NCBI RefSeq assembly: GCF_000585375.1
Contig: NZ_KK073874.1
Location: forward strand, 4,929,251-4,993,250
DNA length: 64,000 nt
Direction: 5' to 3'
Source: Cryptosporangium arvum DSM 44712
GTDB taxonomy: Bacteria > Actinomycetota > Actinomycetes > Mycobacteriales > Cryptosporangiaceae
Shown here: positions 8,016 to 16,484 of the stretch, piece after piece
Numbering within the stretch: the stretch's first letter is position 1
How the letters are laid out: every line of letters starts with the position of its first letter
Position numbers and translations under genes: made by a program
The notes under the pieces: generated by a model
What the model was told of the DNA's origin: nothing
Databases searched by the model: none
What the model saw: the letters and a program-made list of their open reading frames with translations, nothing else

Positions 8016-8837
8016 CTACCCCTTCAACCCCGTGTGCGCGAGGCCCTCCACGAACTGGCGTTGGGCGGCGACGAACACCGCCAGCACCGGGATCGCGGTC
8101 AGCGAGGCCGCGGCCAGCTGCACGTTCCACATCGGCCCGCCGTACGCGTCGACGTACTGCGTCAACGCCTGCGGCAGCGTGAACTTCGACGGTGTGGTCA
8201 GGTAGACGATCGGCTCCAGGTACAGGTTCCAGCTGTGCAGGAACGTGAAGATCGCGACCGCCCCGAGCGCCGGCCGGGCCAGCGGCAACCCGATCCGGAC
8301 GTACGTCCCGAACCGGCCCAGGCCGTCGACCCGGGCGGCCTCCTCGAGCTCACGCGGCAGCGCGAGGAAGAACTGACGCATGATGAACGTCGCCAGCACG
8401 CTCGGGGCGCCGAAGATCGGCACCAGGATCAGCGGCCAGTGCGTGTTCGTCAGCCCGAGTTTCAGGAACATCTGGAACAGCGGGACGATCGTCACCTCAC
8501 TCGGGATGAGCAGCCCGGTGAGGATCACCACGAACAGCACGTTGGCCCCGCGGAACGGGATCCGCGCGAACGCGTACCCGGCCAGCGACGAGACGACGAG
8601 CGTCCCGGCCGTGACGATCACCGCGATGGAGAGGCTGTTCCAGTACTGCTGCGCGAACGGCTGCAGCGCGAACACCCGCTCGTAGGCCTCGACGGTCGGC
8701 GAGGCCGGCCACAGCGCCGGGGGGAACGCGAAGATCTCACGCACCGGCTTGAACGACGACGTGACCATCCACCACGTCGGGAACACGAACGGCACGGCCA
8801 GCAGGCACACCGGCAGGTAGAGCCACCTACGACTCAT
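8016..8837 (-). CDS. Carbohydrate ABC transporter permease, MalG type
   Basis: A 273-residue integral membrane protein of the CUT1 sugar-uptake family with six predicted helices, beginning RRWLYLPVCLLAVPFVFPTWW. The permease coupling motif EEAARVDGLGRFGTYVRIGLPLARP (an EAA loop that contacts the ATPase) lies near residue 165. The start overlaps the end of the MalF-type permease by 11 bp. It is the last gene of the lacI - oxidoreductase - binding protein - permease operon. No ATPase is encoded here. As in other actinomycetes, a shared MsiK-like ATPase elsewhere would be required (inference). Confidence 0.88.
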   Translation of the reverse strand: MSRRWLYLPVCLLAVPFVFPTWWMVTSSFKPVREIFAFPPALWPASPTVEAYERVFALQPFAQQYWNSLSIAVIVTAGTLVVSSLAGYAFARIPFRGANVLFVVILTGLLIPSEVTIVPLFQMFLKLGLTNTHWPLILVPIFGAPSVLATFIMRQFFLALPRELEEAARVDGLGRFGTYVRIGLPLARPALGAVAIFTFLHSWNLYLEPIVYLTTPSKFTLPQALTQYVDAYGGPMWNVQLAAASLTAIPVLAVFVAAQRQFVEGLAHTGLKG

Positions 8838-9699
8838 CGAGCACCCACCTCCGGCGCATCCGCCACTGCACGAGCGTCAGGATGAGCACGATCGCGAACA
8901 GCAGCACCGACAACGCCGATCCGTAGCCGAAGTGGTGGAACTGGAACGCCTGCTGGTACAGGTAGTAGACGAGGACCGTCGTCGACGTCCCCGGCCCGCC
9001 CTGCGTCAGCACCGCGATCTGGGCGAACACCTGCAGCGAACCGACGACCGTGATGATCGAGGTCAGCAGCACGGTGGGGCTGATCATCGGCAGCGTGATC
9101 CGGCGGAACCGGGTCCAGGCCCCGGCTCCGTCGATCGTCGCGGCCTCGTACAGCTGCGCCGGAACGCCCTGCAGCGCGGCCAGGAACAACACCATGTTCA
9201 GCCCGACGTTCTTGAACACCTGCACCAGGACGACGGCGCCCATCGCGGTGCCGCCGCCACGCAGCCAGTTCGGGCCGTCGATCCCGGCCAGCCGCAGCAG
9301 CCCGTTGATGCCGCCGTCGTCCTGGAGCAGGAAACCCCAGACGATCGTCCACGCGACGAGCGACACCACGACCGGCGAGAAGAACAGCGTCCGGAAGACG
9401 ATCGTGCCGCGCAGCCTCTGGTTGAGCAGCACCGCGAGCAGCAGCGCCAGCCCGAGGTTGACCACGACGAGCCCCACCGAGAACAGGCCGGTCGCGCCCA
9501 GCACCCCGGGCAGCCGCGGATCGTCGACGAGCGCCGCGTAGTTCTCGGTGCCCACGAACGAGAACGAGTCCGCGAGGACGTTCCACTCGTGCAGGCTGTA
9601 CCAGACCACCAGCCCGAGCGGCACGAAGACGAACACCACGCTGCCGATCAGCTGGGGCGCGACGAACAGGTAGCCGACAAGGTGGTCGCGCTGCTTCAT
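8827..9699 (-). CDS. Carbohydrate ABC transporter permease, MalF type
   Basis: A 290-residue membrane protein, first permease of the sugar transporter, with an N-terminal helix GYLFVAPQLIGSVVFVFVPLG. The EAA motif is YEAATIDGAGAWTRFRRITLPMISP near residue 195. The ATG at 9699 overlaps the stop of the solute-binding protein (ATGA), indicating translational coupling. Upstream in-frame starts would run into that gene. It forms the channel with the MalG-type partner. Sugar specificity is set by the binding protein and is not evident. Confidence 0.88.
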   Translation of the reverse strand: MKQRDHLVGYLFVAPQLIGSVVFVFVPLGLVVWYSLHEWNVLADSFSFVGTENYAALVDDPRLPGVLGATGLFSVGLVVVNLGLALLLAVLLNQRLRGTIVFRTLFFSPVVVSLVAWTIVWGFLLQDDGGINGLLRLAGIDGPNWLRGGGTAMGAVVLVQVFKNVGLNMVLFLAALQGVPAQLYEAATIDGAGAWTRFRRITLPMISPTVLLTSIITVVGSLQVFAQIAVLTQGGPGTSTTVLVYYLYQQAFQFHHFGYGSALSVLLFAIVLILTLVQWRMRRRWVLDES

Positions 9700-10964
9700 T
9701 GCTTGAGCAGCGGCGCGATCGCCGCGCACACCGAGCCGAGCACCGCCGGGACGTCCGCGCCGGGCTTCCACAGCGGATCCAGCGCCGAGCGGACCTGCTG
9801 ACCGATCTCGGCCGACGAGACGTGGCTCGGCTTCACCGTGCCCGAGTCGATCCCGTCGATCACGACCGCCTGCAGCTGGTCGGGCTTGAGCAGCGGGTTG
9901 CCGGCCGCCAGCGTCTCGGTGTTCAGCTGCGACCTGCGCGGCGGCGGGAAGAACCGCGCGAGCTTCTTCGAGTTCGCGGGGTTGGTGAGGAACGCGAGGA
10001 AGTCCGTCGCGGCGTCGGCGTGCTTGCTCTTCTTGAGGACGCCGATCCCGGCCTGGCCGATCACGCTGTACTCCCCCGCCGGCCCGGACGGCAGCGGCAC
10101 GAGGTCCCAGCCGAACGTCTGGTCCTTCAGCAGCGACGCGCGGCTGATCTGCGTGATCGTCATCGCGGCGTCACCGGCGAAGAAGTCCGGCGCGGTACCG
10201 GGGCCCGGCAGCGCCTGGGCGGTGAAGATCGCGTCGTGGAGCGCGGTCATCGCGGCGACCATCTCGGGCTTGTCGAAGCCGCAGGTCCTGCCGTCCTCGC
10301 TCCAGGCCTCGGCGCCCCAGCCGCCCCACACCGTGGCCAGGTTGTCCCACGTCTTGTAGTCGAAGTCGCGGACGACGAGCCCGGCCTTCCCGGCCTTCGA
10401 CCGCACCGCCGACCCGAGCGCGAACGCCGCGTCCCACGTCCACTTGCCCTGGCTGATCAGCGCCGTCGGGGTCGGCTGCCCGGCCTTCGTCACCAGGTCG
10501 TTGTTCACGAACACGCCGAACGGCGACGTCGAGAATGGGTACGCGTAGAGATGGTCGTCCTGGGTCCAGAGTTTCGTCGTACTCGGCTGCAGGTCGTCGA
10601 ACTCGTATCCGGAGGCGGCGCCGAGGGTGTCCTCGAGCGGAACGAGCGCTCCGGACTCGACGAAGTCGGGTGCCGAGTTCTCCAGGATCCACGCCAGGTC
10701 GGGAGCATTGCCGCCGGCGAGCTGCGTGGTGAGCGTGGTCGTGTAGTTGTCCAGCGGCAGCGAGTCGAACGTGATCGCGGTGACGTCCGGATGGGCCTTC
10801 CGGTACTCGTCGGCGATGCCGTTGAGCAGAGCCAGGTGGTCGGGGCTGGAGGACCAGATCGTCATCCGCAGCGTCGCCGGGCCGTCGTCGGCGTCGCCGC
10901 CGCCGCACGCCGTCAGGGCCAGCAGGCTCGCGGCCGCCGCGACAGCGACAATTCTCAACCTCAT
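9696..10964 (-). CDS. Extracellular sugar-binding lipoprotein (ABC solute-binding protein)
   Basis: A 422-residue family-1 solute-binding protein. The N-terminus is a lipoprotein signal with lipobox LTAC (cleavage before Cys at about residue 21), so it is tethered to the outer face of the membrane. The mature part has the maltose-binding-protein-like start TLRMTIWSSSPDHLALLNGIADEYRK. The ATG at 10964 has AAAGGAG six bases upstream; a GTG one codon earlier is possible. It captures the sugar for the downstream MalF/MalG permeases. It follows the oxidoreductase gene by 27 bp in the LacI-controlled operon. Confidence 0.88.
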   Translation of the reverse strand: MRLRIVAVAAAASLLALTACGGGDADDGPATLRMTIWSSSPDHLALLNGIADEYRKAHPDVTAITFDSLPLDNYTTTLTTQLAGGNAPDLAWILENSAPDFVESGALVPLEDTLGAASGYEFDDLQPSTTKLWTQDDHLYAYPFSTSPFGVFVNNDLVTKAGQPTPTALISQGKWTWDAAFALGSAVRSKAGKAGLVVRDFDYKTWDNLATVWGGWGAEAWSEDGRTCGFDKPEMVAAMTALHDAIFTAQALPGPGTAPDFFAGDAAMTITQISRASLLKDQTFGWDLVPLPSGPAGEYSVIGQAGIGVLKKSKHADAATDFLAFLTNPANSKKLARFFPPPRRSQLNTETLAAGNPLLKPDQLQAVVIDGIDSGTVKPSHVSSAEIGQQVRSALDPLWKPGADVPAVLGSVCAAIAPLLKQ

Positions 10965-10991
10965 CACGTGCTCCTTTGCGGTGGTGGGGGC

Positions 10992-12626
10992 TCAGTAGCC
11001 GACGACGTCGGGCCAGCGCCGCTCGACGCCGTCGTCGTCGAGGCGGGCCTGGTATTCGCCGAGCAGCGCGGGCGTGGCGCGCACCGCCCGGGGTGCGACG
11101 TTCCGGTCGAGGCAGAACGCGGCGAGCGCACCGGCCGCCTCACCGACGTTCCACTCGACCGGGTGCAGCCGGTAGCAGCCGTTCGTGACGTGCGTGGCGC
11201 CCAGCGATTTGCCCGCCGCGAGCAGGTTCTCCATCCGCCGCGGGAGCAGCGCCCCGAGCGGGATCTCGAACGGGCACGACGGGACGTCGAGGTAGTTGTC
11301 GCCGCCGGTCGAGGGGTGCAGGTCGATGCGGTACATGCCGACGCCGACGCTGTCGTCGTAGGACACCGCACCCTTGTCGCCCCGGACGGCGAGCGACAGG
11401 TCCTGTTCGACGATCGTGTACTCGGCGCGGATCCGCCGTCCCTCGCGGATGTACGGGGCCTGGGCCAGCCCGTCGGCCGACCCGGTGACGTCGCCGCGCA
11501 GGCGTAGGCCGGGGTGGCCGGTGCCGCCGTCCTCGCGGGGCGCCTCGGTCTGGAGCCAGTAGAGCACCGAGCGGGACAGGTCCCTGGCCGCGTCGAGGTG
11601 CTTCACGGCGTCGGGGACGTCGATGACCGGGGCCTCGAAGTAGTCGATCATCGGCCAGTTCACCAGCGTGATGTCGCTGGCGTACGCCCCGGGCACGAAG
11701 TGCCGCCGGGCCGCGATCCGCCGGAATGTCCACAGGTTGCCGTCGCCGGGGCTCAGGCGCTGATCGGCGACGACGGCGAGCGGGTCGTCGTCGGGGTTGG
11801 GGGTGAAGGACCGGACGCTGGTCTCCAGCGTGCGGGGGTTCGGCGTCCGCCAGCCGAGGAGCGGACCACCCCAGAACTCCGGCCGGTACGCGCGCCAGAA
11901 GTCGTAGCTCGCCGGGCGGTCGATCGTGTGGTCGCCGTCGACGCGGTCGATCGCGAAGCAGACCGAGACCGCCTGCATGTTCGCCGGCTGTGCCTCGTCG
12001 GGAGCGCTGGGTTCGCCGGTGTCGTCCCGGGACTCGAAGCCGGTGACGTACTCGGTGCCGGTGAGCGGGAGCAGTTCCCCGGTCTCGGTGGCGTCCAGGA
12101 CGTACGCGGCGGCGGCGGTGACCGTGGTGCCGTCCCGGCCGGTCAGCTCGACCGCGGTGACGCGGTCGCCGTCGGTCTCCGCACCGGTCGGGCGGTAGGG
12201 CTGCAGAACGGTGAGCCGCCCGCTCCCCCGGTACGGCGCGAGCATCGCGTCGATCACCGCGACCGCGACCCGGGGTTCGGCACAGAGCCGGCTAACGTGC
12301 CCCGCGCCGGGATTGAGCTCGCGGGCGGCGCGCGACCGGGCCGTGAGCGGGTAGTAGCGGCGGTAGTAGTCGCGGATGCCGTCGCGCAGCGCCCGGTAGG
12401 ACGCGGTGACGCCGAAGCGCTCCACCCAGCTGTGCTCGTCGGGTGGGACGGCCTGGCTGGTCAGCTGCCCGCCGAGCCAGTCGAACTCCTCGCTGAGCAC
12501 GACGCTGCGCCCCGCGCGTAACGCCGCGAGCGCGGCGGCGACACCCCCTAACCCGCCGCCCACGATCAGTACGTCAGCGTGCACGTCCGCCACGGAAGCT
12601 CCTTCGGTCGGTTCGGTGGCCGTCAT
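10992..12626 (-). CDS. FAD-dependent oxidoreductase (FAD_oxidored family)
   Basis: A 544-residue flavoprotein with an N-terminal dinucleotide-binding motif DVLIVGGGLGGVAAALAALRAGRSVVL and a second FAD contact near the C-terminus (LLAAGKSLGATHVTNGCYR). It lacks a signal peptide, so it acts in the cytoplasm. Members of this family occur in glycan-utilisation gene clusters and are often loosely annotated with polysaccharide-lyase names, but their chemistry is mostly unproven. The gene lies between lacI (4-bp overlap) and the solute-binding protein in one operon. This suggests oxidation of the imported sugar or a derived sugar acid (inference). Confidence 0.8.
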   Translation of the reverse strand: MTATEPTEGASVADVHADVLIVGGGLGGVAAALAALRAGRSVVLSEEFDWLGGQLTSQAVPPDEHSWVERFGVTASYRALRDGIRDYYRRYYPLTARSRAARELNPGAGHVSRLCAEPRVAVAVIDAMLAPYRGSGRLTVLQPYRPTGAETDGDRVTAVELTGRDGTTVTAAAAYVLDATETGELLPLTGTEYVTGFESRDDTGEPSAPDEAQPANMQAVSVCFAIDRVDGDHTIDRPASYDFWRAYRPEFWGGPLLGWRTPNPRTLETSVRSFTPNPDDDPLAVVADQRLSPGDGNLWTFRRIAARRHFVPGAYASDITLVNWPMIDYFEAPVIDVPDAVKHLDAARDLSRSVLYWLQTEAPREDGGTGHPGLRLRGDVTGSADGLAQAPYIREGRRIRAEYTIVEQDLSLAVRGDKGAVSYDDSVGVGMYRIDLHPSTGGDNYLDVPSCPFEIPLGALLPRRMENLLAAGKSLGATHVTNGCYRLHPVEWNVGEAAGALAAFCLDRNVAPRAVRATPALLGEYQARLDDDGVERRWPDVVGY

Positions 12627-13654
12627 CGCGCCGCGGGGCGGGCGAGGGTCGCCCCCACGACGGGCTCGCAGGCGAGCAGGCGCTGCAGATCGGCGGTCTC
12701 ACCTTCGAGGGCCGCGGTGAGCACCTCGACGGCCTGCCAGCCCATCGCGCGGCGCGGGATCGAGAAGCCGGTGAAGTCGAGCCGGTCGGCCGGGTCGCCG
12801 TCGATCGGGCGGACCGGGTCGCCCAGCGTCAGCACCGACAGGTCGGCCGGGACGTCGAGGCCGCGTTCCCGGGCGAAGCCGACGAGCGCGACCGCGTCCG
12901 CGGGCTCCTCGACGAACAGCGCGGTGGCGCCGGCCGCGAGCAGCGCGTCGAGGGCGGAGGCGCTCACGTCGGCGGCGTGCAGCGGATCCCCCACGGCGGC
13001 GCCCTCGATCGTCTCCCGGTAGCCGCGCAGCCGATCGGCGGAGGACTCGGCGCCCGCGCCGGGCCCCACGTAGGCCGTCGTGCGGTGCCCGAGCGCGAGC
13101 GCGTCGCGCACCAGGGCGGCGGTCGCGGCGGCGTAACCCGCCCCGACGTAGGGCACCGCGTCGTGGTCCCGGCGCCCGACCGCGGCGATCGGATACCCGT
13201 CGGCGACCAGCTTGGACAGGTCGTCGGCGTCCATGTGACGACCGAGCAGCACCGAGCCGTCGGCCAGCCGCAGCCGGTTGTCCTCGTGCAGGATCCGCCG
13301 CCGCCCGTCGATCACCGGTGTGCTGGTGAACAGCAGCAGGTCGCACCCGAGCCGCTCGGCCGCCTCCTCGATCCCGACCAGGAACGGGTGGTAGAAGTCG
13401 CGCGTCGCGCTCGGGAACACCGGCTCGTAGGTGAACACGCCGATGATCCGGTTGCGACGGTCGACGAGCCGCCGGGCGATCGGGTCGGCCACGTACCCGG
13501 TCTCCCGGATCACCTCCAGCACCCGCTCCCGGGTCTCCGGGGCGATCCGCACCCCGGCGTCCGTGCGGTTGTTCAGCACCAGGGACACCGTCGCCTGGCT
13601 GACCCGGGCCAGGCGAGCGATGTCCCGCTGGGTGATGCGGCGCGGATTGCTCAC
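12623..13654 (-). CDS. LacI-family repressor of the sugar operon
   Basis: A 343-residue regulator with a LacI DNA-binding head at residues 7-60 (ITQRDIARLARVSQATVSLVLNNR) and a periplasmic-binding-like effector core (IIGVFTYEPVFPSATRDFYHPFLVGIEEAAERLG). The GTG start has AGGAG eight bases upstream. It overlaps the FAD oxidoreductase gene by 4 bp and heads the whole operon. Two near-palindromic sites with a central CG lie in the divergent promoter region: one 24 bp upstream of this start, one before the secreted beta-propeller gene. Autoregulation and control of both transcription units are therefore likely. Confidence 0.9.
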   Translation of the reverse strand: MSNPRRITQRDIARLARVSQATVSLVLNNRTDAGVRIAPETRERVLEVIRETGYVADPIARRLVDRRNRIIGVFTYEPVFPSATRDFYHPFLVGIEEAAERLGCDLLLFTSTPVIDGRRRILHEDNRLRLADGSVLLGRHMDADDLSKLVADGYPIAAVGRRDHDAVPYVGAGYAAATAALVRDALALGHRTTAYVGPGAGAESSADRLRGYRETIEGAAVGDPLHAADVSASALDALLAAGATALFVEEPADAVALVGFARERGLDVPADLSVLTLGDPVRPIDGDPADRLDFTGFSIPRRAMGWQAVEVLTAALEGETADLQRLLACEPVVGATLARPAAR

Positions 13655-13677
13655 GGATCGTGTCTCCTAGCGTGGAC

Positions 13678-13693
13678 GCTAATACGTATCAGC
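13678..13693. promoter_or_regulatory. LacI-type operator O1
   Basis: GCTAATACGTATCAGC is a 16-bp palindrome with a central CG and 14 of 16 positions symmetric, the usual shape of LacI-family sites. It lies 24 bp before the lacI start. The half-site GCTAATAC recurs in O2 85 bp away. Confidence 0.75.
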
Positions 13694-13765
13694 GCGATGG
13701 ACCGGAATCTTGGAGTGCGCGGTGCGCTCCCGTCAAGAGGGTCGGACCGATTCATGAATCCCCTT

Positions 13766-13783
13766 TGATAATTCGTATTAGCA
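13766..13783. promoter_or_regulatory. LacI-type operator O2
   Basis: TGATAATTCGTATTAGCA has a central CG and 14 of 18 symmetric positions. Its right half is the inverted form of the O1 half-site. It lies 77 bp before the divergent Tat-exported beta-propeller gene and is unusually AT-rich for this genome. Confidence 0.72.
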
Positions 13784-13859
13784 GCTTGACCGACGGTTTC
13801 TCGGGGCAGAACACTCGGGGCTTCCGGGGGCCACACACTCAGTGACGAGGAGATGGCAC

Positions 13860-14858
13860 ATGACGGGCGTCGACACGGGTTTTGACCGGCGGACGTTCCT
13901 GCGTGGCGCGGCCGCTCTCGGCGGTGGCGCCCTGCTGGGCGGGGGCGCGCTGGGCGCCGCCCCGGCTGCGGCCGCACCGGCCGGCTTCCCGAGCTACCAG
14001 TACCTCGGCGTGGCCTTCGACAAGACCGCGCTGCGCTACAACCCGACGAACGAGCTGATCTTCCCGTGCATCCGCGGGGTCTACGACAAACTCGGCACGC
14101 GCCTCGGGCGCTACTACCTCTACTACGCGCCGCACGACGCCCCGGGCGGGATCTGCCTCGCGTACGGCAACTCGCTGGCCGGGCCGTTCACCGAGTACGC
14201 GGCGAACCCGATCGTCGCGAACGTGTGGGCGCCGCACTATTCGGTCAACCACGTGTCGTCGCCGCACGTGATCTGGCAGGCGTCGGCCAAGCGGTTCCTG
14301 ATGTACTTCCACGGGGCCAACAACGCGACCCGGCTCGCCACGTCGGCGAACGGCGTGAACTGGTCGTACGTCGGCACGGTGCTGACCACCGCGAACATCA
14401 CCGGGCTCACCGAGACCTCCTACGCCCGGGTCTTCGAGCACCCGATCGCGTCGAAGGGCAGCACGTACGTGATGGTGTTCATGGGCGTGCTCGGCGGGAA
14501 GCGCTATCTGTACTGGGGCTGGTCGGCGGACGGGTTCTCCTGGACCTACGACCCGTCGCCGCTGGTGTCGCCGTCCGGGGACGGCCAGTCGGACCTGTCC
14601 GGACCGCACGTGCTGGAACGCAACGGCACGACGTACGTGGTGTACCACGGCGACTCGGGAAAGATGTTCCTCACCGAAGTGGGGCCGAGCTTCGACCGCG
14701 AGGTCCACCTGGGGGTCTTCCACACTCCGCTGAGCGGGGCGCCGGACAACAAGCGCTCGGCCGCGCCGTCGTTCGGCAGTGACGGTGGGGTGCAGTACAT
14801 GTTCTACGAGGCCGGCCAGCGCAGCGGAAGCACGATCGCGATCGCCCGGGCGGTGTGA
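13860..14858 (+). CDS. Tat-exported beta-propeller protein, glycosidase-like (GH43/GH117-like fold)
   Basis: A 332-residue secreted protein. It begins with a twin-arginine signal (DRRTFLRGAAALGGGALLGGG) and an Ala-rich cleavage region near residue 40. The rest has repeating blade-like segments, for example YYLYYAPHD, KRFLMYFHG, STYVMVFMG, RYLYWGWSADGFSW, TTYVVYHGD and QYMFYEAGQ. This is characteristic of five-bladed propeller glycosidases and related sugar-binding propellers. I cannot place it in a numbered family or name the acid residues confidently. GAGGAG precedes the ATG by about eight bases; an upstream in-frame GTG at 13842 is less likely. The divergent sugar operon and shared LacI sites suggest it releases the imported sugar from an extracellular glycan. 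Confidence 0.7.
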   Translation: MTGVDTGFDRRTFLRGAAALGGGALLGGGALGAAPAAAAPAGFPSYQYLGVAFDKTALRYNPTNELIFPCIRGVYDKLGTRLGRYYLYYAPHDAPGGICLAYGNSLAGPFTEYAANPIVANVWAPHYSVNHVSSPHVIWQASAKRFLMYFHGANNATRLATSANGVNWSYVGTVLTTANITGLTETSYARVFEHPIASKGSTYVMVFMGVLGGKRYLYWGWSADGFSWTYDPSPLVSPSGDGQSDLSGPHVLERNGTTYVVYHGDSGKMFLTEVGPSFDREVHLGVFHTPLSGAPDNKRSAAPSFGSDGGVQYMFYEAGQRSGSTIAIARAV

Positions 14859-15389
14859 GGTGGGGTGAGGTAGGCGCGAAGCGGAAGGCCGCGGGTCGAC
14901 GCTGTGGGGCGGTCGGTGCGGCAGCGGTTCGTGCGGCAGCGGTTCGTGCGGCAGCGGTCGTTTCGGCAGCCGCCCATGCGACACCGGTCGGTGCGCAGCC
15001 GACTGTGCGGCTCGGTCGGTGCGCAGCCGAAACCTCGGCTACCGATGCAGCGCAGTGGCAGCCGACTCGGCGCCCGTCGGCGCCGGGGCGTTCGGCGGAG
15101 CGGCGGCGTTCAGCAGGGCGGCGGCAGCACCGGTGGTGCGGTGACCGTCCAGCGGGCCGAGCCGGGGCGGCGGTGTGGAGGACACCACCACCGAACCGGC
15201 GGTTCCCAGCGCTGTGGTCGGGGCACGGCGTCGACCAGAGCGGGCAGCACGGTGCCGGTGCTGGTGCTGGTGCACGGCGAGGAGCGGGCCGGGTACCAGC
15301 GGCAGACAACTCGCCGTACGCGGCCGGCCGGCGAGACCGCCAGCACGCGCCGTGGCTTCTGCCACCAGCACCGCGGGGCCGAGAAGGAT

Positions 15390-15704
15390 CGCGGCACGGC
15401 GCGGCGCGCGGGCGGCACGAAGCGGCGCGCGGGCAGTACGAAGCGGCGCGCGGGCGGCACGAAGCGGCGCGCGGGCGGCTCGAAGCGGTGCGAGGGCGGC
15501 ACGAAGCGGCGCGAGGGCGGCACGAAGCGGCGCGAGGGCGGCACGAAGCGGCTCGAGGGCGGCACGAAGCGGCGCGAGGGCGGCACGGAGCGGCGCGAGG
15601 GCGGCACGAAGCGGCGCGAGGGCGGCACGAAGCGGCGCGAGGGCGGCACGAAGCGGCGCGAGGGCGGCACGGAGCGGCGCGAGGGCGGTACGGAGCGGCG
15701 CGAG
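15390..15704 (+). repeat. 21-bp minisatellite, about 14-15 copies
   Basis: Fourteen contiguous 21-bp units (starts every 21 bases from 15411 to 15684) share the core GGCGGCACGAAGCGGCGC followed by GAG or GCG, with one degenerate unit in front. Unit variants include GGCAGTACG, GGCGGCTCG and CACGGAG. There are no spacers, so it is not CRISPR. Confidence 0.92.
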
Positions 15705-16389
15705 GGTGCTGCCGCACGGTGCGGTGCCGCACGGCGCGCCTTGGAGCGGCCTGGCGCCGAGTGGGGCGGGGCGAGGTTGCCCGGCACCGAGCGGGGTGGG
15801 GTGGGGTGACGCGGGGATGCGGCGCGGGATCGGCGCGAGGCGATGCGGTGTGCGGCGCGACGAGAATGTGAGGCCCGGCAGGATGCGATGCGGGCGGGCG
15901 GCACAGCGATCCGATGCCACACTCTGCGATTGCAGGGCGGGGCGGGGCGGCGCGAGGCGTGCGGCGCGAGGCAAGGCAATGCGGGCCGCGCAGCACAATC
16001 CGATGCCACACGATGCGATCCGGGGCGGCGGGGTGCGACGGGGCGGCGGGCGGAGCGCGGCGGTAGGGCGCGGCGGGTGGCGACGAGGGGCTGTCAACGG
16101 GCGGTTGGTGATGAACGGTGCGGTCAGCTCGCCCGCCTTAGACCGGTCGCGAGTGGATCGCGGCCGCGAGCACGGGCGGCAGCACGAAGAGGGTTCCCGT
16201 AAGCGTGATGGTCACGGCACCGCGCGCGCCGACTGTCCTCCACCGGCCCGGGGACCGGCACCGGCGCCGTGCGCGCCGATGCCGCAGGCGCCCCTCGCGG
16301 CTGCCGCGACGTTCGCACCGGCCGGTCGCCGAGCGGGTGCTCGGAACCGACCGGCCGATGGTCGGGCGGCGCCGCCGGGACTCGGGCCG

Positions 16390-16461
16390 GCGCTGTGCCG
16401 CGTCCTCGGGCCCGCGCTGTGCCGCGTCCTCGGGCCCGGGCTATGCCGAGTCCTCGGGCCC
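16390..16461 (+). repeat. 24-bp direct repeat x3
   Basis: Two identical 24-bp copies (16390 and 16414; core GCGCTGTGCCGCGTCCTCGG) are followed by a diverged third copy (GGGCTATGCCGAGTCCTCGG). They lie just beyond the end of the MMPL gene. Confidence 0.85.
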
Positions 16462-16484
16462 CGAAGCACCCCGGGCACCACCAC

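Larger units (their letters stand above)
14859..16484. other. 1.6-kb repeat-rich region without a convincing gene
   Basis: This stretch is open in nearly every frame because it is extremely GC-rich, yet no frame encodes a recognisable protein. It contains a 15-bp array near 14918-14965 (GTGCGGCAGCGGTTC units), a 21-bp array at 15390-15704, a duplicated ATCCGATGCCACAC segment (15909 and 15998), and a 24-bp array at 16390-16461. Unit differences in the 21-bp array are mostly non-synonymous in the frame with the best third-position GC, which argues against coding. It separates the glycan island from the convergent MMPL gene. Confidence 0.65.

Noticed and set aside
14671-16011. Long minus-strand open frame with Pro/Arg/Ala heptapeptide repeats, and overlapping plus-strand frames
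   Set aside because: All frames are open because of extreme GC; none has homology, a ribosome-binding site or selection on the repeat units. Treated as a non-coding minisatellite.
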